64,000 bases of DNA from JANQKX01 sp039028695 (GCA_039028695.1 JBCCHN010000003.1:1-64000); one strand, 5' to 3'. Counted from the first letter of the stretch, positions 6,897 through 16,245 are shown. Numbers and translations are program-made. Notes: a model not told the origin generated them from the letters alone.

Positions 6897-8954
6897 ATGT
6901 CTGTCCTGCAAAAAATGAGCATTGGCCCCCGTTTGGCCGCACTTTTGTCCATCCTGACCCTCTTGATGGTGGGTGTTTCCGCCGCAGGGTTGCTAACGAT
7001 CAGCAAAATCGGCACTGAGTTAAATGATATCGCTCAGGAGGACATGCCCCTGAACGCTCTCTTGCAGAAGGTGACCATTCATCAGCTCGAACAGGCGATC
7101 CTGACGGAAAGGGCGATCTCCACGATCGAGGTTGAAAAAGCCGGCGGTCAAGCGCGTTTCGACTTGGCGGAGCTTCGCGAGCGCTTTGAGACACTGGCCC
7201 ATCAGGTCGACGCGGAGATCATCGAGGGCGAAGAAATCGCCGCACATGGCATTGAGCACTCGAGTAACCCGCACGTGGTCGAGGAATTTAAGTCAGTCTT
7301 AACGCGGCTCAAATCCATCGAGGCACTGCACAAATCTTTCGACATCCATGTTCTTGAATTGATCGACGCCGCGCTTTTGGGAGACTTCTCCGATCTGGCG
7401 GCAAAGGAAGAGGTTATTTTGGAGGAGGAAGAAAAGCTCGACCATGCCGTGGAAGAGCTTTTGTTGGAAGTCGGTGCGTTCACGCTCGCAGCCACCCAAG
7501 AAGCAGCCGCTCACGAAAAACAAGGCGAGACGATCATTTGGGTCGCCAGCGCCCTGGCGCTGGTGATGGCAATTGGCCTGGGCCTTGTGACCTATCGGGG
7601 AATCGCAACGCCGATCCGGCGGCTGACCCAATCAGCAAATCTTTTGGCCGAGGGACAGCTGGATGTGGCAACACCCAAAAGCTGGTTCAAAGATGAAATC
7701 AATGACTTGGGCGGCGCCATCGAGGTGTTCCGCGAGAACGCCGTACAGCGACGGGCAGCCGAGTCAAAAGCACAGGCGGCGCAGGATTTACGGGACGAGC
7801 GTCAACAGGAAATCAATCAGCTTACCGGCATCTTCGGTTCGAGCATTTCGGGGATATTCCAGATCGTCTCGGATTCTTCTGCAAACATGCAGAACGATGC
7901 AAAAGTCATGCATCAAGATGCCGACTCCACCGTTGGCTTGTCGGGATCTATTTTGGCAGAGTCCAATAACACGACCGAAAACGCTCAGCAATTGAGTGCT
8001 GCCACCGAGGAAATGGTTGCCTCGATCCGCGAAATCGGAGAACAGTCCAACGGCTCGGTTCAAGTTGCCGAAGCAGCACAAAAAGAAGCCCAACACACCA
8101 AGGCGCAAGTGGAGCACCTGAAAGAAGCGGCCGACTCCATCGGGGCCGTGATCCAGCTTATCACCGACATTGCCGAGCAGACCAATCTCCTCGCCTTGAA
8201 CGCCACCATTGAGGCGGCCCGTGCCGGCGAGGCCGGCAAGGGTTTTGCCGTGGTGGCGGGCGAGGTGAAATCACTCGCCAGTCAGACGGCCAAGGCCACC
8301 GATCAGATCAGTGCCCAGATCAACACCATCCAAACCGCAGCAACCGGCTTTACCAAGACGGTCGAGGAAATCGGTAGCACGATCAATCGGGTCTTTGATT
8401 ATTCCTCCGCAATTTCTTCGGCCATCACCGAACAGGAAGCCACGACGCAACAAATTGCTCAGAGCATCAGCGCTGTCGCCGACAGCGCACATCGGGTTAC
8501 CGAGAGCGTCGGCCAGATGAAAACCCAGGCCGAGGCAACAGGTCAAAGGGCTGAGAGTGTTCAAAGCGCGGCAACCAGTCTGAACGGCGAAGCAACCACG
8601 CTGAGTGGCGAGGTGGACGCCTTCCTGTCGGCATTGGCCAACACGGGCGATGACGAGGGGCAAAATCAGTTCACGACTTATGATTCCGAGCTGCCGGTGC
8701 AATGCCAAATTGACGGGGCGACCGTCGAGTTGACCATGACAGAGATTTCCGCGGCTCATGTGACGCTGGCGCCCGGCCGGAACCTTCAGGCTGGCATGGT
8801 CATTGAGGTGACCATCCCTGGATTTGATCAGCCGGTGATGGCGCGGGTCGCCAGGAGTGACGCCCAGGCCATCACTGCACAGCTTCCCTTAAGTCCGGAA
8901 AAGTTGAACTGGACACGAGATCAAATCCAAGGACTACCCCGCAAAGCCGCTTAG
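6897..8954 (+). CDS. Methyl-accepting chemotaxis protein with C-terminal PilZ-like domain
   Basis: 685 residues. Membrane segment near residues 13–35, an all-helical periplasmic sensor of about 170 residues, a second membrane segment near 212–234, a HAMP domain and a long coiled-coil signalling domain. The signalling domain carries the conserved hairpin tip ITDIAEQTNLLALNATIEAA. The last 85 residues (from about QFTTYDSELPVQC) have the beta-rich pattern of a PilZ domain, as in several Rhodospirillales receptors; the canonical RxxxR c-di-GMP motif is not obvious, so ligand binding is uncertain. The ATG has CGAGG before it. It follows the LOV kinase and response regulator on the same strand, 33 bases after the latter, which suggests a light-linked motility response. 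The periplasmic domain's ligand is unknown. Confidence 0.93.
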   Translation: MSVLQKMSIGPRLAALLSILTLLMVGVSAAGLLTISKIGTELNDIAQEDMPLNALLQKVTIHQLEQAILTERAISTIEVEKAGGQARFDLAELRERFETLAHQVDAEIIEGEEIAAHGIEHSSNPHVVEEFKSVLTRLKSIEALHKSFDIHVLELIDAALLGDFSDLAAKEEVILEEEEKLDHAVEELLLEVGAFTLAATQEAAAHEKQGETIIWVASALALVMAIGLGLVTYRGIATPIRRLTQSANLLAEGQLDVATPKSWFKDEINDLGGAIEVFRENAVQRRAAESKAQAAQDLRDERQQEINQLTGIFGSSISGIFQIVSDSSANMQNDAKVMHQDADSTVGLSGSILAESNNTTENAQQLSAATEEMVASIREIGEQSNGSVQVAEAAQKEAQHTKAQVEHLKEAADSIGAVIQLITDIAEQTNLLALNATIEAARAGEAGKGFAVVAGEVKSLASQTAKATDQISAQINTIQTAATGFTKTVEEIGSTINRVFDYSSAISSAITEQEATTQQIAQSISAVADSAHRVTESVGQMKTQAEATGQRAESVQSAATSLNGEATTLSGEVDAFLSALANTGDDEGQNQFTTYDSELPVQCQIDGATVELTMTEISAAHVTLAPGRNLQAGMVIEVTIPGFDQPVMARVARSDAQAITAQLPLSPEKLNWTRDQIQGLPRKAA

Positions 8955-9020
8955 GCAGATCCGACGGTCCGGCGACCAAGTACTCGCCCCGCAACCTGAT
9001 TAAGCATCTCCTAGATTGAT

Positions 9021-9046
9021 GCCCCGGCCCGCATCGCGGCCGGGGC
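9021..9046. terminator. GC-rich hairpin after the chemoreceptor gene
   Basis: GCCCCGGCC at 9021–9029 pairs perfectly with GGCCGGGGC at 9038–9046 around an 8-base loop. It lies 66 bases after the chemoreceptor stop. There is no run of T after it on the plus strand, so it may be a weak terminator or an mRNA-stabilising structure. Confidence 0.45.
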
Positions 9047-9146
9047 CTCCGTCCATGCATCCCACATTTGATTGACATGGCCGAGCGCGTAATAAAATAT
9101 CCAGCTGCTTTCCGCGAATTTCGGTAGGTTCATTTTACCCTGCCGC

Positions 9147-10466
9147 GTGGGGGAATTTCCTGGAAAAGGTGCAGCTTTGTTGTCATCACGCTCCGTCCTA
9201 TGGCTGTCGGCCAAGACTTTATTGGTCTTGAGCCTGCTAAGCTGCCTCTACTTTGCGGCCCTGGTCTTGTCTCACTATTTTGTCGATGACCAGGATATTT
9301 TCGACTCCATAGCACGAGATTTTGCCGACAGTGGGATCGTATTTATGGATGATCGGGTCCGGGTTAAATCGGCGATCATGGGCGAAGAGCTGCGCTATCC
9401 CATGGCCGATTGCCGGTTTTTGACCATGGGGCTAACCCACCGTGGGAGTGATTGGTCCGATGCTGTTTTGGAAGCAGCCGGCAATCATTCGTCGAAGAAA
9501 TGCCCTAAAGAAGTCGTAGAATTTTTCTCTGGCGACACGCCCCCGGAAGAAGAGCACACCTATGCGCGCTACTGGCATGGTTATACTTTTTTGACCCGTC
9601 CCTTGTTGGCACATTTCAGTTATTCCGGCCTTCGTACTTTTATGATGTTCGCGACGGGGCTCTTGTTTTTGGGCTTTCTATGGACACTCTACCGGGCGCA
9701 AGGGGTTTGGTTCGCAGTGGCCTTCGCGGTTCCGGTTGCGGCCTTTTCCGTGGATTATTTTTTCACCATTATCTCATATAGCTTCATGTTTTTTGTGGGA
9801 TTGGCAGCCTTTTTGGTCTCTTTACCCGTGCTTCGTCGGGCCGAGAGCAATGCCCCTGTTTATCTGATGTTCGCTATCGTGGGGTCCTTGACCTCTTTCT
9901 TGGACCGCATAATCGATCCACTCTTTACGCTGTGTCTGCCCCTGGTTGCTGTCATTGCGATTTATTTGCCCCGACACGATCGCTTCCAGTCCCATGTCGC
10001 CGGCTTTTGGCTGATAACCTTGAGTTCGGTTTGGTGGTTGTTCGGCTATGCTTACAACTGGCTTTTTAAGATTGCCCTGAATTTTGTTCTTTTTGGCGAA
10101 ACGGAGGTGTTACGGGCTTTGAGAAAAGCCAAAAGGCGATCCTCCACGGATACCAATAATGGTGCCATTGACCGATTGGATGGGCTTTGGGTGAATATTA
10201 ATCAAATCAAAATCGTATTTTTTGTCTCTTTGATTGTCTTTCTCGCTGCATTGCTCGTGTCACGCCTGCGTGTCAACGCGCAGCAGTTTTGCCTCATGAT
10301 CGTTGCCATCATGCCCATTGCCTGGATTTTCCTGCTGGCTAACCACTCTTTTAATCACAAACATTTTGTTCATTATATGCTATATATTACAGTATCTTGT
10401 CTGCTTTCCGTCGCCTTTTCCTTGATCTTGGCTCGTCTCGCCGAGCATAGATTACAAAAAGCCTGA
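9147..10466 (+). CDS. Polytopic membrane protein of unknown function
   Basis: Up to 439 residues. One membrane segment near the N-terminus (LLVLSLLSCLYFAALVL), then a soluble loop of about 110 residues with several Cys and acidic residues, then about eight further membrane segments. The layout (one segment, long extracytoplasmic loop with acidic residues, many segments) resembles GT-C type glycosyltransferases, and the gene precedes a glycosyltransferase group, but no diagnostic motif is seen. The start is unsure: a GTG at 9147 gives the longest frame, while TTG codons at 9177 and 9180 have GGAAAAGG in front. It is followed at once by a terminator, so it is probably transcribed on its own. 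Confidence 0.7.
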   Translation: MGEFPGKGAALLSSRSVLWLSAKTLLVLSLLSCLYFAALVLSHYFVDDQDIFDSIARDFADSGIVFMDDRVRVKSAIMGEELRYPMADCRFLTMGLTHRGSDWSDAVLEAAGNHSSKKCPKEVVEFFSGDTPPEEEHTYARYWHGYTFLTRPLLAHFSYSGLRTFMMFATGLLFLGFLWTLYRAQGVWFAVAFAVPVAAFSVDYFFTIISYSFMFFVGLAAFLVSLPVLRRAESNAPVYLMFAIVGSLTSFLDRIIDPLFTLCLPLVAVIAIYLPRHDRFQSHVAGFWLITLSSVWWLFGYAYNWLFKIALNFVLFGETEVLRALRKAKRRSSTDTNNGAIDRLDGLWVNINQIKIVFFVSLIVFLAALLVSRLRVNAQQFCLMIVAIMPIAWIFLLANHSFNHKHFVHYMLYITVSCLLSVAFSLILARLAEHRLQKA

Positions 10467-10488
10467 TCGGGCCCCGATGGCTTTTTTT
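10456..10488 (+). terminator. Rho-independent terminator
   Basis: The hairpin overlaps the stop codon of the preceding gene. AAAAAGCC pairs with GGCTTTTTTT, with an inner stem ATCGG/CCGAT, followed by a run of seven T. A strong terminator for the membrane protein gene; the A-run on the 5' side could make it work in both directions. Confidence 0.8.
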
Positions 10489-10745
10489 GGCTCATTCGCC
10501 GCGATCCGTTAGAACGAAAAAATTTCAAAAAAAACATCCCTTGGATTCATCCATTTTGTTTCTCGGTGCCATGAATCGTCTTGCCAACCTGGCGATGCTA
10601 ATCTAAATCGTTGTTCTCTGATATCGCGGAGGCCTGGGGGTTTTGCGCCTCTTCGCGGGGGCCGATTGATGGGATCGTCATCCGAGAAATACCCTCCCCT
10701 CAGACGCGGATATGAGTGGCTATACCTTTTTGAGGAAATCTTCTC

Positions 10746-11825
10746 ATGGACGGGATTGAAGGATCGCTTCGGCCTCTGGCGATGGTGATTGGCGCCCTTT
10801 CGATCTATTGGGGTGCACGTCAGATTCGTTCCTTCGGCCGGGCCGAGATAAAGCACTTTTATGCAATTTTGGGCGGCATTGGCCTCATCTTGATCGGCCT
10901 CTTTGCCACCTTTTTCCGGCACATTGCGGGGCTTTTTGGCCTGCAAGCAGCGCAGAACGGCGCCATTATCCTCCTCCTGCTCCTGGCTGTATTTGTCTTG
11001 GGCCTTTTTGTCCTGGTGCTTTTGGACCGGGTTGAGCGCTCAAAAAGAAGCTTGGACAAGCTGAACCGAGCAATGTCATTTGCAGAATTCCGACGGTCCG
11101 CCGAAATGCAAAAGCTGCCGGATGTGGGGGCCCGGGATATCCTCTGCATTATCCCGGCTTACAACGAGGGCGAAAATATAGGAAAGGTCCTAGAGGCCTT
11201 TACGGATTTGGACCAGAACAGCCTATCGGTCACTGTTTTGGTGGTCGATGACGGCAGTGGCGACACCACCGGCGAAGCGGTTCAAACCAGTGCGGCTCTT
11301 CATTTTCGGCATCTGGTTAATCGCGGTCAGGGTTCGGCCCTCCGCACCGGCTATCAGTTTGCCAAGGAATTTGGTTTCAAATACGCGGTCACTCTGGATG
11401 CGGATGGACAGAACGTGCCCGCTGAAATCCACCGGCTTGTGGAGCCCCTTGATCAGGGCCAGGCGGACGTCGTTGTGGGATCGCGCATTTTGGGCCAGCA
11501 CGATATCACCGTGCCATGGCGCCACTGGGGGGTGCTATTTTTCACCCGTCTGTTCAATTTCTTGGCGGGCCAGAAAATAACCGACATCTCCAGCGGCTTT
11601 AAGGCGGCCACGACCGAGATGTTGAAGAAAATGTATCTCTACGAGGATCAGTTTCAGTCCTCGGAGTTCCTCATGGTGGCCTCCAAAAACGGTGCGCGCT
11701 TGCAAGAAGTGCCGATTCACTTTAAACGGCGCAGTGGCGGCAAAAGCAAAAAAGGCAATGAAATACTCTATGCCCTAAGCTTTACGCGCGTTTTGACCAT
11801 GTCTTGGCTGCGTTACCGGAACTGA
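10746..11825 (+). CDS. DUF2304–GT2 fusion glycosyltransferase (DPM1-like)
   Basis: 359 residues. The first 115 are a DUF2304-type unit with three hydrophobic segments and a charged amphipathic tail (LLDRVERSKRSLDKLNRAM). From about residue 135 a GT-A family 2 domain follows: IIPAYNEGENI, VVDDGSGDTT for nucleotide binding, LDADGQN as the DxD metal motif, and SSGFKAAT. This resembles dolichyl/undecaprenyl-phosphate sugar synthases, which charge a lipid carrier with a sugar at the inner membrane face. DUF2304 and GT2 are usually separate adjacent genes, so the fusion is notable. A methyltransferase gene begins five bases after the stop and a GtrA-type gene follows, so the three probably make and move a lipid-linked sugar. 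Confidence 0.88.
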   Translation: MDGIEGSLRPLAMVIGALSIYWGARQIRSFGRAEIKHFYAILGGIGLILIGLFATFFRHIAGLFGLQAAQNGAIILLLLLAVFVLGLFVLVLLDRVERSKRSLDKLNRAMSFAEFRRSAEMQKLPDVGARDILCIIPAYNEGENIGKVLEAFTDLDQNSLSVTVLVVDDGSGDTTGEAVQTSAALHFRHLVNRGQGSALRTGYQFAKEFGFKYAVTLDADGQNVPAEIHRLVEPLDQGQADVVVGSRILGQHDITVPWRHWGVLFFTRLFNFLAGQKITDISSGFKAATTEMLKKMYLYEDQFQSSEFLMVASKNGARLQEVPIHFKRRSGGKSKKGNEILYALSFTRVLTMSWLRYRN

Positions 11826-11830
11826 CTTTC

Positions 11831-12628
11831 ATGAGCACACCAGCCCCTGCGCCCCAGCACGACCCCTTAACAAAAGGTCCGGTTAGCGGCGAACAATTCG
11901 ACGATGATTGGGAATCCCACTGGGACGCCTATGGCGGCGTACTGACCGGCAGTCCGGCCAAGCCCTTTCGTTACGATTTTGTCCTTAAGACTCTGCGCCG
12001 GCTGGGGTGCGGATCAGACGACCTCGTGTTGGAGCTGGGCGCCGGTACCGGCGATTTCTTGGGCTATGCCGGGGCCAATGGCTTTACCACTCTGGCTGGC
12101 GTGGAGTATGCCCATTCCGGTGTCAAACGCATTCGCCAGCGCCTACCCCAGGCCGTGGCCCAGCGCTATGACCTGATGGAGGTGCCGGACCTGGCGGACT
12201 GGACGGCTCCGCCCGCGGCCTTTGCGGTTTGTATCGAGGTGTTGGAGCATGTGGACGATCCGGTGGTTCTGCTGAAAAATGCGCGGGCCTTTTTGGCCCC
12301 CGGATGCCGGCTGGTTATCACCGTGCCCGGCGGCCCCCGGACCACTTTCGACAAGCACATCGGCCATCGTCAACACTTCACGCCGCAAAAGATCGAGGAG
12401 GTCTGTCGAGCCGCCGGCTATGAGGTGGAACGCGCGGGACGGATCGGCTTTCCCTTTTTCAACCTCTACCGGAGCGTGATCTATCTTCTGGGTAGCAAGG
12501 TTCAGGATCACGCCACCACGGAATCCCTGCCCAAACGAATCTTTTCCGCCGTTTTTCGATTCTTGTTCAAGCTGGATGTGCCCTGCGGGCTGGGCTGGCA
12601 AGTCTATGCGATTGCCCGGGCGCGCTAG
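11831..12628 (+). CDS. SAM-dependent class I methyltransferase
   Basis: 265 residues from the ATG at 11831, which lies five bases after the glycosyltransferase stop. A Rossmann-type SAM site is visible: LVLELGAGTGDFLGY (motif I) and CIEVLEHVDDP (post-motif, typical of the UbiE/Coq5-like and type 11/23 methyltransferases), followed by LVITVPGGP. The C-terminal part has a hydrophobic stretch (FFNLYRSVIYLLG) that could attach to the membrane. Given its place between a GT2 and a GtrA-like gene, a sugar or lipid-linked glycan is the likely substrate, but this is inference from context. Confidence 0.88.
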   Translation: MSTPAPAPQHDPLTKGPVSGEQFDDDWESHWDAYGGVLTGSPAKPFRYDFVLKTLRRLGCGSDDLVLELGAGTGDFLGYAGANGFTTLAGVEYAHSGVKRIRQRLPQAVAQRYDLMEVPDLADWTAPPAAFAVCIEVLEHVDDPVVLLKNARAFLAPGCRLVITVPGGPRTTFDKHIGHRQHFTPQKIEEVCRAAGYEVERAGRIGFPFFNLYRSVIYLLGSKVQDHATTESLPKRIFSAVFRFLFKLDVPCGLGWQVYAIARAR

Positions 12629-13013
12629 CCCCTTTTGGCGCTATGTGGTCAATGGGGCGCTCATCACCGTCCTCTATTTCGCCCTTTCCAGTCTCTTGGC
12701 GATTTACATCGAGTCCAAGCTTTTGGTCTCCCAGATCGCCTATTTCCCCATATTCTTTATCGCTTTTTTCACCCACAAATATCGCTCCTTCCGCAGCGGT
12801 GGCCGTATCACTTGGGAATTGGCTAAGTTCGCTGTCGTCCAGCTGACATCCTTTTTCCTTATTTCCCTGGTGCTTGTGGAGGCCTTCTCACACTTCGGTC
12901 TGACCGGCAACGTTGTCTTCATTGCCATCATTGTCACGCGGGCCTGTCTGAACTACCTCTTTTTGCGCTTTTTCGTTTTTCGGGGCGGAGAAAGGCAAAG
13001 GCCGCAAAGTTGA
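12606..13013 (+). CDS. GtrA-family membrane protein
   Basis: About 135 residues from the ATG at 12606, overlapping the end of the methyltransferase gene by 23 bases. Four membrane segments, starting with FWRYVVNGALITVLYF. The second carries HKYRSFRS after it and the last is followed by NYLFLRFFVFR; both are GtrA/DPMS-2 features. Members help move undecaprenyl-linked sugars across the inner membrane or associate with GT2 enzymes. It completes the three-gene translationally coupled group. Confidence 0.9.
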   Translation: MRLPGRASPFWRYVVNGALITVLYFALSSLLAIYIESKLLVSQIAYFPIFFIAFFTHKYRSFRSGGRITWELAKFAVVQLTSFFLISLVLVEAFSHFGLTGNVVFIAIIVTRACLNYLFLRFFVFRGGERQRPQS

Positions 13014-13183
13014 ACGCGGAAAGATATCAGCCCGCACCTTCGGGGGCGCAGGTCTTTTTTGTGCAAACGGTGGCACAACATTTTCCACGAATTAGGTGGC
13101 TAACTGATATTTTGTTCGGCCAATTATTGCCGGATAGGCGGTCGGACAAGGCCGTCTAAGCCATTGTTCTTGTTAAGCAGAAA

Positions 13184-13258
13184 TGGTGCCGCCGGCGTGA
13201 ATTGAACACGCGACCCCACCCTTACCAAGGGTGTGCTCTACCCCTGAGCTACGGCGGC
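13184..13258 (-). tRNA. tRNA-Thr(GGT)
   Basis: On the minus strand the 75 bases fold as a full cloverleaf. The acceptor stem is GCCGCCG with CGGCGGC followed by A and an encoded CCA. The D arm is GCTC AGGGGTAGA GAGC-like, the anticodon stem is ACCCT/AGGGT around TTGGTAA (anticodon GGT), and the T arm contains GTTCAATTC. Intact and complete. Confidence 0.97.
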
Positions 13259-13615
13259 ATGTGCCATAGAAGAACGGCCCGAGACGGGCGCCGGATAAGC
13301 GGCGCGAAGATGCCACCGACCTTTCCCAAAGGCAAGAGGCATCTATGGCGATCTGCGGTAAAAAGGCGCGAAGGGGATGTGGTCAGTTCTCTGCCATGCG
13401 TGCCCTATCCGGGGGCGCTTAGCCTCGGGGGCGAATCGGGAACGACAGGCCGATTGGCAGGTCTCAAGGTGGATACTCTTGACCCCTTTGGCTCTTAACG
13501 GCAGTTATGGTGCGGGTCGCACGTCTTTATGCAGCCTTGAGCGGTGCGATCTAATCAAGCTTAATGTCGCGCCAGCGGGCCAGCCGCGGTTTGATCCCGA
13601 GAAAAGCGAGGGCAC
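13259..13615. other. Intergenic region upstream of tRNA-Thr and the small gene
   Basis: About 360 bases of GC-rich DNA. It should contain the tRNA-Thr promoter on the minus strand near 13260–13310 and a promoter for the small gene at 13616 on the plus strand, but no convincing −35/−10 pair was found. Open frames here are antisense to each other and look non-coding. Confidence 0.35.
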
Positions 13616-13810
13616 ATGTCGGATAAGGAAAAGGCAGGAGATCGCCGGACTCGATCTAGTGAGACCCCCGACCGTCATTCCCGGGCGGCGTCGGCACTGC
13701 GGGATAATCTGGCCCGCCGCAAGGCACAGCAGCGGGCTCGCCGTGCGGCGCAATCGGCCGAGTCTACGGACCGAAAATCGGCAAAATCCAAGCCAGATCC
13801 GGCCGATTGA
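13616..13810 (+). CDS. Small basic protein of unknown function
   Basis: 64 residues, strongly charged. The core ALRDNLARRKAQQRARR is a basic helix, and the ends are rich in Ser, Lys and Asp. The ATG has GCGAGG seven bases upstream. Short proteins with this LRxNLxRRKxQxR pattern commonly sit upstream of murA in alphaproteobacteria, which supports a real gene. The function is unknown; RNA or nucleic-acid contact is a guess from the charge. Confidence 0.7.
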   Translation: MSDKEKAGDRRTRSSETPDRHSRAASALRDNLARRKAQQRARRAAQSAESTDRKSAKSKPDPAD

Positions 13811-14219
13811 AGCGGTTGGTTGTCGATCTTGGCCTCACTGTTTCATTGCCAGTTTGGCTTATTGCGACGGCCCAACGCGTTCCCTGGGCCCTTTCCGTGA
13901 CGGGGCATGCCGCCGCTTTCGGCTAAAGTGCTGGTATTTTTTGGTCTTTCGATGCCTTTTCCGGCGCCACGGCCCCTTGAGAGGTGGGCCGCAATCCATT
14001 AGAACCCCCTTTGGAATTTTGAGCGATTCTCGGGTGACGTCGGCCCGAGTCCCTGCAAGTAAAACGGAGGCCTGGCGCGCCATGGGCGCGAACCGTCTTC
14101 CGATCGGGCGCTGAAAAGGCGGCCCGGTAAGGACCGGATCGTCTCGTGAAAGGGTGCCCCCAAAGGGTCCTCTTGAAAGGGACGCTCTTAAAGAGGATAC
14201 CCCCGAAGAGGATAGCCCC
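13811..14219. other. Leader region upstream of dcd
   Basis: About 410 bases without a supported gene. Just before dcd there are short imperfect repeats built on AAAGGG and GAGGATA (14158–14218), the last of which serves as the ribosome binding site. The region may hold the promoter of the dcd–murA block. No RNA family was recognised. Confidence 0.35.
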
Positions 14220-14774
14220 ATGGCCATTATGCCGGATAGTTGGATACGAGAAAAAGCCGAAGCCATGGGCATGATCGAACCCTTTGTCGAAGGCCAGCGG
14301 CGCGATGGGGTAATTTCCTTCGGGCTCAGCTCTTATGGCTATGACGCCCGGGTCGCCGATGAATTCAAGATCTTCACCAACGTGGACAATGCCATGGTGG
14401 ACCCCAAGGCTTTTTCCGAGCAGAGCTTTGTGGAGCGGAAGACCGATGTGTGCATCATCCCTCCCAACTCATTTGCCTTGGCCCGCACCGTGGAGTATTT
14501 CCGCATTCCCCGCGAGGTCTTGGTGGTTTGCCTGGGCAAGTCCACCTATGCCCGCTGCGGCATCATCGTCAATGTCACGCCCTTGGAGCCGGAGTGGGAG
14601 GGGCATGTGACCTTGGAGTTTTCAAACACCACGCCCTTGCCGGCGAAAGTCTATGCCAATGAAGGCGCTTGCCAGTTCCTTTTCTTGCAAGGGGCCGAGG
14701 AGTGCGAGGTGTCCTACGCGGACCGGGCCGGCAAATACATGGGCCAAAAGGGAGTCACCTTGCCCCGGCTTTAA
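14220..14774 (+). CDS. dcd: dCTP deaminase
   Basis: 184 residues, the usual length. It deaminates dCTP to dUTP, feeding dTMP synthesis. Recognisable blocks are SFGLSSYGYDARV near the N-terminus, CLGKSTYARCGI (nucleotide site), VTPLEPEWEGHVTLEFSN with the catalytic Glu, and the C-terminal KYMGQKGVTLPRL lid. The ATG at 14220 is preceded by AGAGGATAG and fits the family start (MAIMPDSWI); an upstream GTG in frame would add an unrelated low-complexity leader. It lies 57 bases before murA on the same strand. Confidence 0.96.
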   Translation: MAIMPDSWIREKAEAMGMIEPFVEGQRRDGVISFGLSSYGYDARVADEFKIFTNVDNAMVDPKAFSEQSFVERKTDVCIIPPNSFALARTVEYFRIPREVLVVCLGKSTYARCGIIVNVTPLEPEWEGHVTLEFSNTTPLPAKVYANEGACQFLFLQGAEECEVSYADRAGKYMGQKGVTLPRL

Positions 14775-14831
14775 GGCAAATGCGCCGGTTGATTGGCCGC
14801 CGAGGGCATTCTTGGAGAGTTGATTTAGAAA

Positions 14832-16136
14832 ATGGATCGAATTCGGATCATCGGCGGCGAAGCCCTCACAGGTGAAATTCCCATCAGCGGGGCCAAGAAC
14901 TCGGCCTTGAAACTGATGGTGGCCAGCCTGCTGACGGAAGAGCCCTTGGTGCTGTCCAATCTGCCTGATTTGGCCGATATCACCAGCCAGGTAAATTTGC
15001 TGGAACAACACGGGGTTCGAGTGACCGACCAAGGTCCGGCAGAGGGTGAGGGCTTGAGCCTCACCTTGCAGGCCCGTCAGCTGACCAGTACCCAGGCACC
15101 CTATGATCTGGTGCGCAAAATGCGGGCTTCGGTGCTGGTGTTAGGGCCTATCCTGGCGCGCGAGGGCCATGCGGAGGTCTCCCTTCCGGGCGGCTGCTCC
15201 ATCGGCACACGGCCGGTGGACCTGCATCTGAAGGGACTGGAGCTGATGGGGGCGGAGATTGAGCTGCGCGAAGGCTATATCCACGCCCGTGCGCCCAAGG
15301 GACTGTCGGGTGCCGAGATTGTCTTTCCCAAGGTGTCGGTCGGGGCCACGGAAAATCTCATGATGGCGGCCTGCCTGGCGCGTGGGACCACCCGTTTGGT
15401 CAACGCGGCCCGCGAGCCGGAAATCGGTGACTTGGCCCGCTGCTTGAAAAAGATGGGGGCCAAGATCGACGGCCTGGGAACCGGAACTCTGACCATCGAG
15501 GGAACGGACCGCCTCTCGGGCGCCACTCACCATACCGTGTCGGACCGTATTGAGTGCGGCACCTACGCCATGGCCGCGGCCATCACCAACGGCCGCCTGG
15601 AGTTGGTCGGTGCGCGCATCGATCATTTGGGGGCGGTTTTCGAGGTGCTGTCCGAGGCCGGCGTTGAGGTTTCCGCCAGCGACCGTGGCCTTATCGTGCA
15701 TCGCCGCGAGGATAAAGTCATCGGTGTGGATGTTATGACCGAGCCCTATCCTGGCTTTCCCACCGATCTTCAGGCCCAAGTGATGGCCCTCATGGCCACG
15801 GCCGAGGGGGCGGCCATGATCACCGAATCAATTTTCGAAAATCGCTTCATGCACGTACCCGAGCTGTGCCGCATGGGGGCCAACATCAATGTGCATGGCG
15901 CCTCGGCCATGGTGCGGGGACAGCCGGCCCTGACCGGCGCCGAGGTCATGGCGACGGACCTGCGGGCCAGTAGCTCGCTGGTCTTGGCGGCTTTGGCGGC
16001 GCGTGGGGAGTCGATTTTGAACCGGGTCTATCATTTGGATCGGGGCTATGAGAACCTAGTTGAAAAGCTCGCGGCCTGCGGCGCCAAGATCGAACGGATT
16101 GCCAGTGACGGATCGGTGGTGGGCGAGCCCCTGTGA
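14832..16136 (+). CDS. murA: UDP-N-acetylglucosamine 1-carboxyvinyltransferase
   Basis: 434 residues. It carries out the first committed step of peptidoglycan synthesis, transfer of enolpyruvate from PEP to UDP-GlcNAc in the cytoplasm. The N-terminal GAKNSALKLM, the active-site loop LPGGCSIGTRPVDLH with the catalytic Cys (the target of fosfomycin in this family), and PTDLQAQVMAL near residue 305 are all in place. The Cys form, not the fosfomycin-resistant Asp form, is present. It is followed by a DUF2948 gene and hisG, the usual alphaproteobacterial order. Confidence 0.98.
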   Translation: MDRIRIIGGEALTGEIPISGAKNSALKLMVASLLTEEPLVLSNLPDLADITSQVNLLEQHGVRVTDQGPAEGEGLSLTLQARQLTSTQAPYDLVRKMRASVLVLGPILAREGHAEVSLPGGCSIGTRPVDLHLKGLELMGAEIELREGYIHARAPKGLSGAEIVFPKVSVGATENLMMAACLARGTTRLVNAAREPEIGDLARCLKKMGAKIDGLGTGTLTIEGTDRLSGATHHTVSDRIECGTYAMAAAITNGRLELVGARIDHLGAVFEVLSEAGVEVSASDRGLIVHRREDKVIGVDVMTEPYPGFPTDLQAQVMALMATAEGAAMITESIFENRFMHVPELCRMGANINVHGASAMVRGQPALTGAEVMATDLRASSSLVLAALAARGESILNRVYHLDRGYENLVEKLAACGAKIERIASDGSVVGEPL

Positions 16137-16245
16137 CCTTTAAAGATGGATCGATTGCGGGACAGAACTCAGAGACTCCGCATCCTCCGGGACAGACCGG
16201 GACAAGAAGGTAAGCGGCACAAGAAGGTAATCGGCAGAAGATAAA

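Noticed and set aside
13377..14114. 245-codon plus-strand frame
   Set aside because: Runs through the small basic protein gene in another frame, has an irregular composition full of Arg and Pro, and no ribosome binding site; it is a product of high GC content.
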